This document shows, one piece after another, positions 17,702 to 26,215 of a stretch of DNA of 64,000 nt. Origin of the DNA: Streptomyces purpureus (GTDB taxonomy: Bacteria; Actinomycetota; Actinomycetes; Streptomycetales; Streptomycetaceae). Location of the stretch: contig NZ_BMQQ01000021.1 of the NCBI RefSeq assembly GCF_014648195.1, positions 44,669 through 108,668 of the forward strand, in the 5' to 3' direction. The position numbers were made by a program, and so were the translations under genes. A model generated the notes under the pieces. That model searched no databases. It worked only from the letters and a program-made list of their open reading frames with translations, and was not told the origin of the DNA. The stretch's first letter is position 1; each line of letters begins with the position of its first letter.

Positions 17702-18518
17702 AGTCGCCGTACGGGAAGAGCGGGTCGTACCCGCGGTCCCCGACGTTGACCTGCCCCTGGTCGGCGGAGCGGGGCCAGCTCAGCGGCAGCTTCCCGGTGA
17801 AGGGCCGCTTGCCGTAGAGCACGTGGGTCACGCCGTCGCCCTCGCTGCCGGGCAGCCAGGAGGCGACGAGCGCGTCCATGGCGGGCAGCTGGTCGGCGAT
17901 CATCTGCGGACGGCCGGAGACGACCAGCACCACGCACCGCATCGTGCCGCAGACCCGGGTCGACGGCCTTCCGGTCGGCCTCGGTGAGCTCCAGGTCGTG
18001 GCCGTTGTTGCCGACGTCGCCGAAGCCCTCGGCGTACGGGGCCTCACCGACGGCGACCACGCCCACGTCATGCCCCTCGGTGGGCGCCGAGGCGTCCACG
18101 GAGTGGGTGACCCGGGCGCCCTTGGCCGCCGTCCTGATCCCGTCCAGGATCGTCCTGCCGCTGATCGTCGGCAAGGAGGGGCCCTGCCAGCTGACGGTCC
18201 AGCCGCCGACCTGGTTGGCCATGTCGTGGGCGTTGGAACCGGCCACGTACACCCGCTGTCCGGCGCGCAGCGGCAGCGCTCCCCCGCTGTTCTTCAGCAG
18301 CACCTGCGCACGGCCCGGGTGAGCGGCTTCGTGGTGTGCAGGGTGACGCGGACCTGCGCGGTGGAGCCCTCGGTGACGGTGGTGACCGGGGCGGCGGTGA
18401 CGCGCGGCACGAGGGGTGCGGCGGGCGCGTCGGCGGCCGTGAGGCAGCCGGTCAGGACGGCGACGGCGGCACCGGCCGCCGCCGTCCTGGTACTCGGAGT
18501 GATGAACGTACGAGCCAT
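17702..18518 (-). pseudogene. Decayed GH3 beta-glucosidase-type gene
   Basis: Three pieces in three reading frames. From 18518, MARTFITPSTRTAAAGAAVA opens a lipoprotein-like signal (VLTGC) and a Calx-beta-like stretch (TTVTEGSTAQVRVTL). A frame change near 18303 then enters the GH3 C-terminal domain (VLLKNSGGALPL, EADRKAVD). A further shift at about 17953-17959 (one extra base in GACCCGGGTC) leads to CVVLVVSGRPQMIADQLPA, KRPFTGKLPLSWPRS and DPLFPYGD. The roughly 350-residue GH3 catalytic barrel is absent, so the gene cannot make an active enzyme. Confidence 0.8.
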
Positions 18519-18566
18519 GCTGCCCATGTGTGGGACGAACAGGGGCGAATCGGCCGGTACGACGCG

Positions 18567-20195
18567 CTACTGGGCCGGCTCGATCCCCGCGCGCAGCAGC
18601 CCATAGGTGTACGCGTCCTCCAGCGCCTGCCAGGAAGCGGCGATGACGTTGTCGCCGACGCCGACCGTCGACCACTCGCCGCTGCCGTCGCCGGTGGTGA
18701 TCAGGACGCGGGTGGTGGACTCGGTGCCGTGGCGCCCTTCGAGGATGCGGACCTTGTAGTCGACCAGCTCCAGCTTGGCGAGTTGCGGGTAGACCGGTTC
18801 GAGGCCGGCTCGCATCGCCTGGTCGAGGGCGTGCACGGGGCCGTTGCCCTCGGCGGTGGCGACGATCCGCTCGCCCTTGGCCCACAGCTTCACGGTGGCT
18901 TCGTTGGCGTGGGTGCCGTCGGGGCGGTCCTCGACGATCGCCCGCCAGGACTCCGTACGGAAGTAGGTGCGGGGGCGTCCCTCCGCCTCGGCGCGCAGGA
19001 GCAGTTCGAAGGAGGCGTCGGCGGCCTCGTAGGTGTAGCCCTGGAGTTCGCGCTCCTTGACCCGCTCGACGACCCGGCCGACCAGGTCGCGGTCGTTGCC
19101 GAGGTCGACGCCGAGCTCCTTGCCCTTGAGCTCGACCGAGGCGCGCCCGGCCATGTCGGAGACGAGCATCCGCATGGTGTTGCCGACCTGCTCGGGGTCG
19201 ATGTGCTGGTACAGGTCGGGGTCGACCTTGATGGCGGAGGCGTGCAGTCCGGCCTTGTGGGCGAAGGCGGAGACACCCACGTAGGGCTGGTGGGTGGAGG
19301 GCGTGAGGTTGACGACCTCGGCGATGGCGTGCGAGATCCGGGTCATCTCGGCGAGCGCGCCGTCGGGCAGCACCTTCATGCCGTACTTGAGCTCCAGTGC
19401 GGCGACGACCGGGAAGAGGTTGGCGTTGCCGACCCGCTCGCCGTAGCCGTTGGCGGTGCACTGGACGTGGGTGGCGCCCGCGTCGACGGCGGCCAGGGTG
19501 TTGGCGACGGCGCAGCCGGTGTCGTCCTGGGCGTGGATGCCGAGGCGGGCGCCGGTGTCGGCGAGGACGGTGGTGACGACGGCCTGGACCTGGGCGGGGA
19601 GCATGCCGCCGTTGGTGTCGCAGAGGATGACGACGTCGGCGCCGGCCTCGGAGGCGGCGCGGACGACGGCCTTGGCGTATTCGGGGTTGGCCTTGTAGCC
19701 GTCGAAGAAGTGCTCGCAGTCGACGAAGACCCGGCGGCCCTGCTCGCGCAGGAAGGTGACGGTGTCGCGGACCATCTCGACGTTCTCGTCGAGCGTGGTG
19801 CGCAGGGCGAGTTCGACATGCCGGTCGTGAGCCTTGGCGACCAGCGTGATCACCGGGGCGCCGGACTCCAGGAGCGCTCTGACCTGCGGGTCGTCGGCGG
19901 CCTTGGCCCCGGCCCGGCGGGTGGCACCGAAGGCGACCAGCTGCGCGTGCTTGAAGTCGATCTCCTGCTGGGCGCGGGCGAAGAACTCGGTGTCCCGCGG
20001 GTTGGCCCCGGGCCAGCCGCCCTCGATGAAGCCGACGCCGAATTCGTCCAGGTGCCGCGCGATGGTCAGCTTGTCGGCGACGGTGAGGTTGATGCCTTCG
20101 CGCTGGGCGCCGTCGCGCAGCGTGGTGTCGAAGACATGGAAACTGTCGTCGGCCCGAGCGCCCCGGTCGGTGCTCTGGTCGGTCTCCGTGGTCAT
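18567..20195 (-). CDS. cimA: Citramalate synthase
   Basis: A 542-residue enzyme of the alpha-isopropylmalate/homocitrate synthase family, in the citramalate group, condensing pyruvate and acetyl-CoA toward 2-oxobutyrate and isoleucine. The TIM barrel starts at VFDTTLRDGAQREG (about 20-33), with the metal-binding HAQDDTGCAVANT and CTANGYGERVGNANL downstream. The C-terminal 150 residues form the allosteric LeuA dimer domain (LELVDYKVRILEGRHGTEST). The ATG at 20195 follows AGGAG at 11 bases. A leader peptide and terminator lie upstream, indicating attenuation. It is separate from the other branched-chain genes. Confidence 0.93.
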   Translation of the reverse strand: MTTETDQSTDRGARADDSFHVFDTTLRDGAQREGINLTVADKLTIARHLDEFGVGFIEGGWPGANPRDTEFFARAQQEIDFKHAQLVAFGATRRAGAKAADDPQVRALLESGAPVITLVAKAHDRHVELALRTTLDENVEMVRDTVTFLREQGRRVFVDCEHFFDGYKANPEYAKAVVRAASEAGADVVILCDTNGGMLPAQVQAVVTTVLADTGARLGIHAQDDTGCAVANTLAAVDAGATHVQCTANGYGERVGNANLFPVVAALELKYGMKVLPDGALAEMTRISHAIAEVVNLTPSTHQPYVGVSAFAHKAGLHASAIKVDPDLYQHIDPEQVGNTMRMLVSDMAGRASVELKGKELGVDLGNDRDLVGRVVERVKERELQGYTYEAADASFELLLRAEAEGRPRTYFRTESWRAIVEDRPDGTHANEATVKLWAKGERIVATAEGNGPVHALDQAMRAGLEPVYPQLAKLELVDYKVRILEGRHGTESTTRVLITTGDGSGEWSTVGVGDNVIAASWQALEDAYTYGLLRAGIEPAQ

Positions 20196-20296
20196 GACTG
20201 TGTTGGCTCCTGTCGGACGTGGCTCCGGAAGGTATGGCTCCACTTGCCCCCATTTTCGCGCGCCTTCCGTCTCCGGTCGGGGTGGTCCGGAAAACG

Positions 20297-20322
20297 AAAA
20301 AACCCCTCGCGGGTGCGAGAGG
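20297..20322 (-). terminator. Attenuator terminator of cimA
   Basis: On the minus strand CCTCTCGC-ACCC-GCGAGGGG (one G-U pair) is followed by six T, 101 bases before the cimA start. It sits after a short leader reading frame. The segment just upstream (20326-20336) pairs at 10 of 11 positions with the middle of the leader (20391-20401), giving an alternative fold. Confidence 0.75.
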
Positions 20323-20375
20323 TCTGCGCGCGGGTCTGGGGCACGGTGGCCGCTGCCGCGGGGGTACAGCCGCGT

Positions 20376-20417
20376 TCAGCGGTCACTGCGGACCGGCGCG
20401 CTACTGCCAATAATCAT
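20376..20417 (-). CDS. Leader peptide MIIGSSAPVRSDR controlling cimA
   Basis: A 13-residue frame with GGAGGTG 13 bases upstream of the ATG. Codons 2 and 3 are both ATT, the rare isoleucine codon in this GC-rich genome, and a valine codon follows. Position before a rho-independent terminator and an isoleucine-pathway gene fits ribosome-mediated attenuation by isoleucine supply. The 374-base gap between cimA and the transporter gene (20196-20569) is explained mostly by this leader. Confidence 0.6.
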   Translation of the reverse strand: MIIGSSAPVRSDR

Positions 20418-20569
20418 GGTGGTAGCAAGCACCTCCGCAGTCTCCCACACGGGCGCCGTCCGCGGGACACGGGTCTCACATGGCGGGCACCCGGCCGAGG
20501 GACCGGTTGGGAAGTGGGTGGCGACGGAGGCGCTCCCGCGCGCCGCCGTCGCCACCGGTCATGGACGGC

Positions 20570-21892
20570 CTACACGGCCGGGGTCCTGGCCGGCTCCGGC
20601 TCGGGCGCCCGCGGGGCCCTGCCGACGCGGCCGAGGTCGATGTCGCGGGTCTCGCGCATCGTCAGGTACACCACCAGGGAGACCGCGGCGCAGCCGGCGA
20701 CGTACCAGTAGAAGCCGGACTCGACGCCCGAGTCCTTGAACCAGAGCGCCACGTACTCGGCGGTGCCGCCGAAGAGCGCGTTGGCGATGGCGTAGGGCAG
20801 GGCGACGCCGAGGGCCCGGATGCCGGTGGGGAAGAGCTCGGCCTTCACGCACGCGTTGATCGAGGTGTAGCCGGTGATCACGACGAGGGCGAGCAGCGAG
20901 AGGCCGAGGGCGGGCCAGAAGGAGCCCGCGTGCCGCAGCAGCGTCATGATCGGCACGGTCAGGAAGGTCGAGCCGAGCGCGAAGGTGATCAGCAGCGGGC
21001 GGCGGCCGATGCGGTCGGAGAGCTTGCCGGCGAGCGGCTGCAGACAGGCGAAGACGATCAGGGCGCAGAAGGAGACCAGGGTGGCGGTCTGCTTGGGCAG
21101 GCCCGCGGAGTTGGACAGGTACTTCGTGAGGTAGGTCGTGTACGTGTAGTACGCGACGGTGCCGCCCATGGTCAGGGCGATGACGAGGAACGCCTCACGC
21201 TTGTGCGCCCACAGCGCCTTGATGGTGCCCTTGTCCTTGGCCGGGGTGTCGTCGGCGGAGTCCTCGTAGACGTCCGTCTCCAGCATGTTGCGGCGCAGGT
21301 AGAAGACGACCGCGGCGCCGAGCGCGCCGATGATGAAGGGGATGCGCCAGCCCCAGCTGTGCAGGGCCTCGCTGGACATCGTGCGCTGGAGCACGATCTG
21401 CAGGCCGAGGCCGAGGATCTGGCCGGCGGTCATCGACACGTACTGGAAGCTGGAGGCGAAGCCGCGGTGCTGCGGGGCGGAGGCCTCGGTGAGGTACGTG
21501 GCGCTGGCGGCGTACTCGCCGCCGACCGAGAGCCCCTGGAGCAGCCGGGCGATCAGCAGGACGGCGGCGCCGCCGTAGCCGGCGACGGAGTAGGTGGGGG
21601 CGACGGCGATCAGTAGGGCCGAGGCGGACATGAGGGTGACGGTGAGCGTGAGGGCCGCCTTGCGGCCCTTGCGGTCGCCGACCCGGCCGAGGAGCCAGCC
21701 GCCGACGGGGCGCATGAAGAAGCCGACGGCGAAGATGCCGGCGGTGTTCATGAGCTTGGCGGTGTCGTTGCCCTCAGGGAAGAAGGCTCCCGCGAAGTAG
21801 GTGGCGAAGCTCGCGTACACGAACCAGTCGAACCACTCGACCATGTTGCCGGCCGACCCGACCCAGATCTTTTTCCAGTGCTCTCGTCCCAT
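20570..21892 (-). CDS. MFS transporter, metabolite:H+ symporter (MHS) type
   Basis: A 440-residue 12-TM permease of the MHS subfamily (KgtP/ProP-like), importing a dicarboxylate, proline/betaine or similar solute with protons. The family opening is present (GNMVEWFDWFVYASFATYFA, about 13-32), as is RPVGGWLLGRVGDRKGRKAAL near 60, LLQGLSVGGEYAAS and the second-half DRIGRRPLL. The start ATG at 21892 gives the typical short N-terminus. It follows the TetR gene by 74 bases on the same strand and is probably controlled by it. The substrate is not deducible. Confidence 0.88.
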   Translation of the reverse strand: MGREHWKKIWVGSAGNMVEWFDWFVYASFATYFAGAFFPEGNDTAKLMNTAGIFAVGFFMRPVGGWLLGRVGDRKGRKAALTLTVTLMSASALLIAVAPTYSVAGYGGAAVLLIARLLQGLSVGGEYAASATYLTEASAPQHRGFASSFQYVSMTAGQILGLGLQIVLQRTMSSEALHSWGWRIPFIIGALGAAVVFYLRRNMLETDVYEDSADDTPAKDKGTIKALWAHKREAFLVIALTMGGTVAYYTYTTYLTKYLSNSAGLPKQTATLVSFCALIVFACLQPLAGKLSDRIGRRPLLITFALGSTFLTVPIMTLLRHAGSFWPALGLSLLALVVITGYTSINACVKAELFPTGIRALGVALPYAIANALFGGTAEYVALWFKDSGVESGFYWYVAGCAAVSLVVYLTMRETRDIDLGRVGRAPRAPEPEPARTPAV

Positions 21893-21966
21893 GATCCGAA
21901 CCGTGCCGGAGGGGCCCGGGGGCGGACAAGGCGGTGGCGGGCAACGATAGGGAGTACTTGCGTACG

Positions 21967-22587
21967 TTACGTTCCCGGAAGGAGTGTGTCCTGGAGGAAC
22001 TCCCGTACGTGAGCGAGAACTTGCTCGCGTCCGGTGCCCGGTATCCCGACTGCCACGTGCACGCTGAACCCGTCGAGCAGGGCGCGCAGCCGGGCGGCGT
22101 ACCGGTCGGGGTCGACGGGCCGGAGCTCGCCGCGGGAGAGCCCCTCGGCGAGCAGCGCGACCAGGTCGCGGTGCCAGGCCCCCTCGATGGCGGCCTGCCG
22201 GGCGCGGGCGTCGGCGTCGGCGTTCTGGGACCGGTTCCAGACCTCCAGCCACAGCGTCCAGTGGGGGTCGCGGGGTCCGTCGGGCACGTACAGGTCGACG
22301 TAGGCGGCGAGCCGTTCGCGTACGGGTGCCTGCCGCGACAGCAGCGCGCTGCGCTCGGCCCCGAGCTGGGCCTCGCTCCACTCCAGGGTCTGCAGCAGCA
22401 GTTCGTCCTTGGTGCGGAAGTAGTAGAGGAGGTGCCCGCTGCTCATCCCGACCTGGCGGCCGAGGCCGGCCATGGTGAGCCCGTCGAGCCCGCGCTCGGC
22501 GATGGTGTCCATGGCGGCTGCCAGCAGCTCCTCCCGGGGAGGGGCGGCGTTGCGGCGGCGCGGGCTGTGCGGGTGGCTAGGGGTCAC
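21967..22587 (-). CDS. TetR family transcriptional regulator
   Basis: A 206-residue one-component repressor. The N-terminal helix-turn-helix is at about residues 15-62 (LLAAAMDTIAERGLDGLTMA, VGMSSGHLLYYFRTKDELL); the C-terminal ligand domain resembles the BetI/YcdC group (WLEVWNRSQNADADARARQ). It starts at GTG 22587. Its position upstream of the MHS transporter gene suggests it senses that transporter's substrate and represses both genes. Confidence 0.9.
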   Translation of the reverse strand: MTPSHPHSPRRRNAAPPREELLAAAMDTIAERGLDGLTMAGLGRQVGMSSGHLLYYFRTKDELLLQTLEWSEAQLGAERSALLSRQAPVRERLAAYVDLYVPDGPRDPHWTLWLEVWNRSQNADADARARQAAIEGAWHRDLVALLAEGLSRGELRPVDPDRYAARLRALLDGFSVHVAVGIPGTGREQVLAHVREFLQDTLLPGT

Positions 22588-22626
22588 TCATACGTTTTAC
22601 CTGATCGGCCGGGGCCGGCCGGCCGG

Positions 22627-22656
22627 TCCCCCGCCGCGCGGTGCGCGGCGAGGGGT
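22627..22656 (-). terminator. Terminator of the urease-like/aguA operon
   Basis: GCCGCGC-GGT-GCGCGGC stem (22633-22649) extended by CCCC/GGGG across a small bulge, 5 bases after the agmatine deiminase stop on the minus strand. Confidence 0.6.
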
Positions 22657-22660
22657 CGGG

Positions 22661-23677
22661 TCAGACCTTCGGCTGCTGCTGGGTGATGCAGTGGATGCCG
22701 CCGCCGCCCGCGAAGATCGCGCGGGCGTCGACGAGGGTCACCGTGCGGTCCGGGAAGAGGCGGCGGAAGATGCCGGCCGCGATCTCGTCGTTCGGGTCGC
22801 CGAAGCCGCACAGCACCACGCCGCCGTTGCAGAGGTAGTGGTTGATGTACGAGTAGTCGACCCAGTCGCCCTCCTCGTCCTTGAGGACGGTGGGGGCCGG
22901 GATCTCGACGACCTCCAGGCGCCGGCCCCGGGCATCGGTCTGGCCGCGCAGGAGATTGACGTAGAGGCGGGAGCGCTCGTGGTCGGGGTGGGCGGGGTCC
23001 TGCTGGCTGTGGACCACGACCGTGCCCGGGCGGGCGAAGGCGGCGACGATGTCGACATGGCCCTGGGTGCCGTACATCCCGTAGTCGCCGGCCAGGCCGT
23101 GCGGGAGCCAGATCGCCTTGGTGGTGCCGAGCTTGGCGTGGATCTCCGCCTCGACCTGGGCGCGGGTCCACTCGGGGTTACGGCCGGCGCCGAGCTGGAC
23201 GGTGTCGGTCAGCAGGACCGTGCCCTCGCCGTCGACGTGGATGGCGCCGCCCTCGTTGACCAGCGGGCTGCTCAGCACGGACACGCCCGCGAGGTCGGCG
23301 ACATGGCGGGCGATCTTGGAGTCGTGCTCCCAGCGCGCCCAGTCCTGTCCGCCCCAGCCGTTGAACACCCAGTCCACTGCGGCCAGTTGGCTGCCATCGG
23401 TGACGAAGGTGGGGCCGATGTCCCGCATCCAGGCGTCGTCGAGCTCGCGCTCGACGAGGTCGATGTCCGGGCCGAGCAGGTCGCGCGCCGAGTCGCCCTG
23501 GCCGGGGCCGTGCACCACCGTCACCGGCTCGAAGCGGCGGACCGCCCGGGCGACGGCCGCCCAGGCCGCGCGGGCCTCGGCGAGCTCCTCGTCGTCGGTG
23601 AAGGTGGGGTTGGGGCCGGGCCAGGCCATCCACGTGCGCTCGTGCGGCGCCCACTCGGGCGGCATACGGAAGGTCAT
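22661..23677 (-). CDS. aguA: Agmatine deiminase
   Basis: A 338-residue agmatine deiminase (porphyromonas-type peptidylarginine deiminase fold) converting agmatine to N-carbamoylputrescine and ammonia. It carries MPPEWAPHERTWMAWPGPNP at the N-terminus, DAWMRDIGPTFV, NEGGAIHVDGEG, the histidine stretch GTQGHVDIVAAF and the nucleophilic cysteine in GGGGIHCITQQQ near the C-terminus. The ATG at 23677 lies 8 bases after ureC, so it is the last gene of this operon. No N-carbamoylputrescine amidase gene (aguB) is nearby. Confidence 0.92.
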   Translation of the reverse strand: MTFRMPPEWAPHERTWMAWPGPNPTFTDDEELAEARAAWAAVARAVRRFEPVTVVHGPGQGDSARDLLGPDIDLVERELDDAWMRDIGPTFVTDGSQLAAVDWVFNGWGGQDWARWEHDSKIARHVADLAGVSVLSSPLVNEGGAIHVDGEGTVLLTDTVQLGAGRNPEWTRAQVEAEIHAKLGTTKAIWLPHGLAGDYGMYGTQGHVDIVAAFARPGTVVVHSQQDPAHPDHERSRLYVNLLRGQTDARGRRLEVVEIPAPTVLKDEEGDWVDYSYINHYLCNGGVVLCGFGDPNDEIAAGIFRRLFPDRTVTLVDARAIFAGGGGIHCITQQQPKV

Positions 23678-23685
23678 GTCAGTCC

Positions 23686-25368
23686 TCAGAGGAAGTAGAG
23701 GCGGTTGAGGGAGATGGACTCGGCCGGTTCGGAGCGGATCGGGTCGCCGTCGAGGGTGACCAGTCCGGTCCGGCCGTCGACGGAGACGTCTCCGATACGG
23801 GAGTTGAGGAGGAGGTTGCCGGGGCCGATGCCGCGGGTGCCGCGGACGGCGACCCGGCGGCGGCGGGTCGGCAGCCGGTCGGAGCCGAGGTCCACGGCGG
23901 CCTGGGCGACGAACGCGACGGAGATCTCCGCCGGGGTGGCGCCGTGCGCGCCGAACTGCGGTCCGAGGACCAGCGGTTCGCAGGTGTCGGTGGCGGCGTT
24001 GGGGTCGCCGACGACGCCGTACGCCGGGAAGCCCGACTTGAGGACCAGCTGCGGCTTGGCGCCGAAGTACTGCGGGCTCCACAGCACGATGTCGGCCATC
24101 TTGCCGACCTCGATGGAGCCGATCTCGTGCGCGAGGCCGTGGGCGATGGCGGGGTTGATGGTCAGCTTGGCGATGTAGCGCAGGACGCGCGCGTTGTCGT
24201 CGTGCGCCCCGTCGCCCGTCATGGGGCCGAGCTCGGCCTTCATCTTGCCGGCCATGGCGAAGGTCCGGCGTACGGTCTCGCCGGCCCTTCCCATGCCCTG
24301 CGCGTCCGACGAGGTGATGCCGATCGCGCCGAGGTCGTGCAGGACGTCTTCGGCGCCCATGGTCCCGGCGCGGATCCGGTCCCGAGCCATGGCGGCGTCG
24401 CCGGGCAGGTCCGTCTTCAGGTCGTGGACGGAGACGATCATGCCGTAGTGCTCGGCGACCGCGTCCCGGCCGAAGGGGAGGGTGGGGTTGGTGGAGGAGC
24501 CGATGACGTTCGGCACGCCCGCCATCTTGAGCACGTTGGGGACGTGTCCGCCGCCGCAGCCCTCGATGTGGAAGGCGTGGATGGTCCGGCCGTCCAGCAC
24601 CCGCAGGGTGTCCTCGACGGAGAGGCATTCGTTGAGGCCGTCGCTGTGCAGCGCGACCTGGACGTCGTGCTCCTCGGCGACCCGCAGGGCGGTGTCCAGG
24701 GCGCGGGTATGGGCGCCCATGTCCTCGTGGACCTTGAAGCCGGAGGCGCCGCCCTCGGCGAGCGCCTCCACGAGCGGGGCGGGGTCGGAGGACGAGCCGC
24801 GGCCGAGAAAGCCGATGTTGACGGGCCAGGCGTCGAAGGCGCTGAAGGCGTGCTTGAGCGCCCAGGGCGAGTTGACGCCGACGCCCCACACCGGACCGAA
24901 CTCCTGACCGATGACGGTGGTGACGCCGCTCGCCAGCGAGGCCTCCATGATCCTCGGGGAGAGGAGATGGACATGGGTGTCGACGGCGCCGGCGGTGGCG
25001 ATCATGCCCTCGCCGGAGACGATCGACGTGCCGGTCCCGACGACGACGTCCACGCCGTCGAGGGTGTCGGGGTTGCCGGCCCGGCCGATGGCGTGGATCC
25101 GGCCTTCGCGGATGCCGATCGACACCTTGCGGATGCCCTGCACGGCGTCGATGACGAGGACGTTGCTGATGACCACGTCACAGGTCTCGCGCACGGCGGC
25201 GGCCTTCAGGTGCAGTCCGTCCCGGGCCGTCTTGCCGAAGCCGGCGAGGAACTCGTCCCCCGGCTTCTGGGCGTCGGAATCGACGCGCACGACGAGCCCG
25301 GAGTCGCCCAGGACGACCCGGTCGCCTGCGCGCGGGCCGTGGACGGATGCGTATTCGTACGGGTCCAT
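23686..25368 (-). CDS. ureC: Urease alpha-like subunit lacking the flap cysteine
   Basis: A 560-residue urease alpha homologue. Numbering is offset by 5 from the Klebsiella enzyme, and the metal centre is intact: His132 and His134 (THVHLL), Lys212 for carbamylation (FKVHED), His214, His241, His267 and Asp355 (SSDAQ). Catalytic His320 is present as His315 and Arg336 as Arg331, but flap Cys319 is Val314 (MIVSVHDL). The N-terminus is also divergent and short (MDPYEYASVHGPRAGDRVVL). Its start overlaps the ureAB stop (TGATG). No accessory genes ureDEFG are in the window. Urea is the default substrate; a different ureido compound is possible. Confidence 0.88.
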   Translation of the reverse strand: MDPYEYASVHGPRAGDRVVLGDSGLVVRVDSDAQKPGDEFLAGFGKTARDGLHLKAAAVRETCDVVISNVLVIDAVQGIRKVSIGIREGRIHAIGRAGNPDTLDGVDVVVGTGTSIVSGEGMIATAGAVDTHVHLLSPRIMEASLASGVTTVIGQEFGPVWGVGVNSPWALKHAFSAFDAWPVNIGFLGRGSSSDPAPLVEALAEGGASGFKVHEDMGAHTRALDTALRVAEEHDVQVALHSDGLNECLSVEDTLRVLDGRTIHAFHIEGCGGGHVPNVLKMAGVPNVIGSSTNPTLPFGRDAVAEHYGMIVSVHDLKTDLPGDAAMARDRIRAGTMGAEDVLHDLGAIGITSSDAQGMGRAGETVRRTFAMAGKMKAELGPMTGDGAHDDNARVLRYIAKLTINPAIAHGLAHEIGSIEVGKMADIVLWSPQYFGAKPQLVLKSGFPAYGVVGDPNAATDTCEPLVLGPQFGAHGATPAEISVAFVAQAAVDLGSDRLPTRRRRVAVRGTRGIGPGNLLLNSRIGDVSVDGRTGLVTLDGDPIRSEPAESISLNRLYFL

Positions 25369-26051
25369 CAGCTGACCTCCACTCCCAGATAGCCGCAGGC
25401 CGCTGCCCTGCGTAGCGCCTCTTCCTTCGCGCCGGGCGCGTCCAGCGGGCCGTCGACGAGACCGGCGAAACCGATCGCGATCCGGTCGCCGCCGATCGGT
25501 ACGAGTCCGACGGTGGCCTCGCCGCCCGGGTCGAAGCGGAAGGAGGACCCGGCGGGGACGCACAGACGCATGCCGTAGGCGGCGGCCCGGTCGAAGTCGA
25601 GGCGCGGGTTGGCCTCGAAGAAGTGGAAGTGCGAGGTGACGCCGACCGGGACGGTGGCGGTGTTGCGCACGCTCACCGTGACCGCCGGTTCCTGCTCGGC
25701 GTGCGGCGGCGCGGGCAGCAGCGCTCCCGGCGCGTCCGCGCCCGATCCGGCCCCCAGGGGCTGGGAGACCACGGCGAGCCGCGATCCGTCCTCGAAGACG
25801 GCCTCGACATGGACCTCGGTGACCACGTCGGCGACGCCCGGCAGGACGTCGTCGGGGCCGAGGACGCCGCGGGCCGCCTCGATCGCCTCGGCGAGCCGTC
25901 TGCCGTCGCGGGCCGCCTCGCAGACGGTGTCCGCGATCAGGGCGGTCGCCTCGGGGACATTGAGCTTCAGGCCCCGGGCCCGGCGGGCCCTGGCCAGTTC
26001 GGCCGCGCCGAAGAGCAGCAGCCGGTCGCGCTCCGTGGGGGTCAGTCGCAC
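25368..26051 (-). CDS. ureAB: Fused urease gamma/beta subunit
   Basis: A 227-residue fusion. Residues 1-100 are the urease gamma subunit (MRLTPTERDRLLLFGAAELA, LNVPEATALI, DDVLPGVADVVTEVHVEAVF). A Gly/Ala/Pro linker follows, and residues 125-215 are the beta subunit (TVPVGVTSHFHFFEANPRLD, AAAYGMRLCVPAG). The start is GTG 26051 with AGGAGG 9 bases upstream. It is the first gene of the operon and is divergent from the NCS1 permease; an operator copy sits 20 bases upstream of its start codon. Confidence 0.9.
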   Translation of the reverse strand: MRLTPTERDRLLLFGAAELARARRARGLKLNVPEATALIADTVCEAARDGRRLAEAIEAARGVLGPDDVLPGVADVVTEVHVEAVFEDGSRLAVVSQPLGAGSGADAPGALLPAPPHAEQEPAVTVSVRNTATVPVGVTSHFHFFEANPRLDFDRAAAYGMRLCVPAGSSFRFDPGGEATVGLVPIGGDRIAIGFAGLVDGPLDAPGAKEEALRRAAACGYLGVEVS

Positions 26052-26070
26052 GTCACCACACCTCCTGTTT

Positions 26071-26169
26071 GAGCAACACTCTAACCGGAGATTCAGCGCG
26101 CTCAAAGCATTGACTCGGGGGCTTGTGGTAGTTCACATTGAGCGTCACTCTAATTATTGAGCGACGCTC
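26071..26169. promoter_or_regulatory. Three-copy operator between ureAB and NCS1 permease
   Basis: Copies at 26071-26081 (GAGCAACACTC), 26140-26150 (GAGCGTCACTC) and 26159-26169 (GAGCGACGCTC), each within TTGAGC-NN-CRCTC-KAA. The third copy is a perfect 5-1-5 palindrome. Copies 2 and 3 are 19 bases apart. The set sits in the divergent promoter region and could control both operons with one repressor, which is not encoded beside it. Confidence 0.7.
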
Positions 26170-26215
26170 GAAATGCCGACCCTCGACGAGGCCGGAGAGC
26201 AGGGAGAGAGCCCCC

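Noticed and set aside
17550..18071. A separate small gene on the minus strand
   Set aside because: Its recognisable part is only the middle of the GH3 C-terminal domain, with frame changes on both sides; treated as pseudogene.
21892..22381. Upstream extension of the MHS transporter to 603 residues
   Set aside because: The extra N-terminus is the TetR gene read in another frame; the transporter family starts at MGREHWKK.
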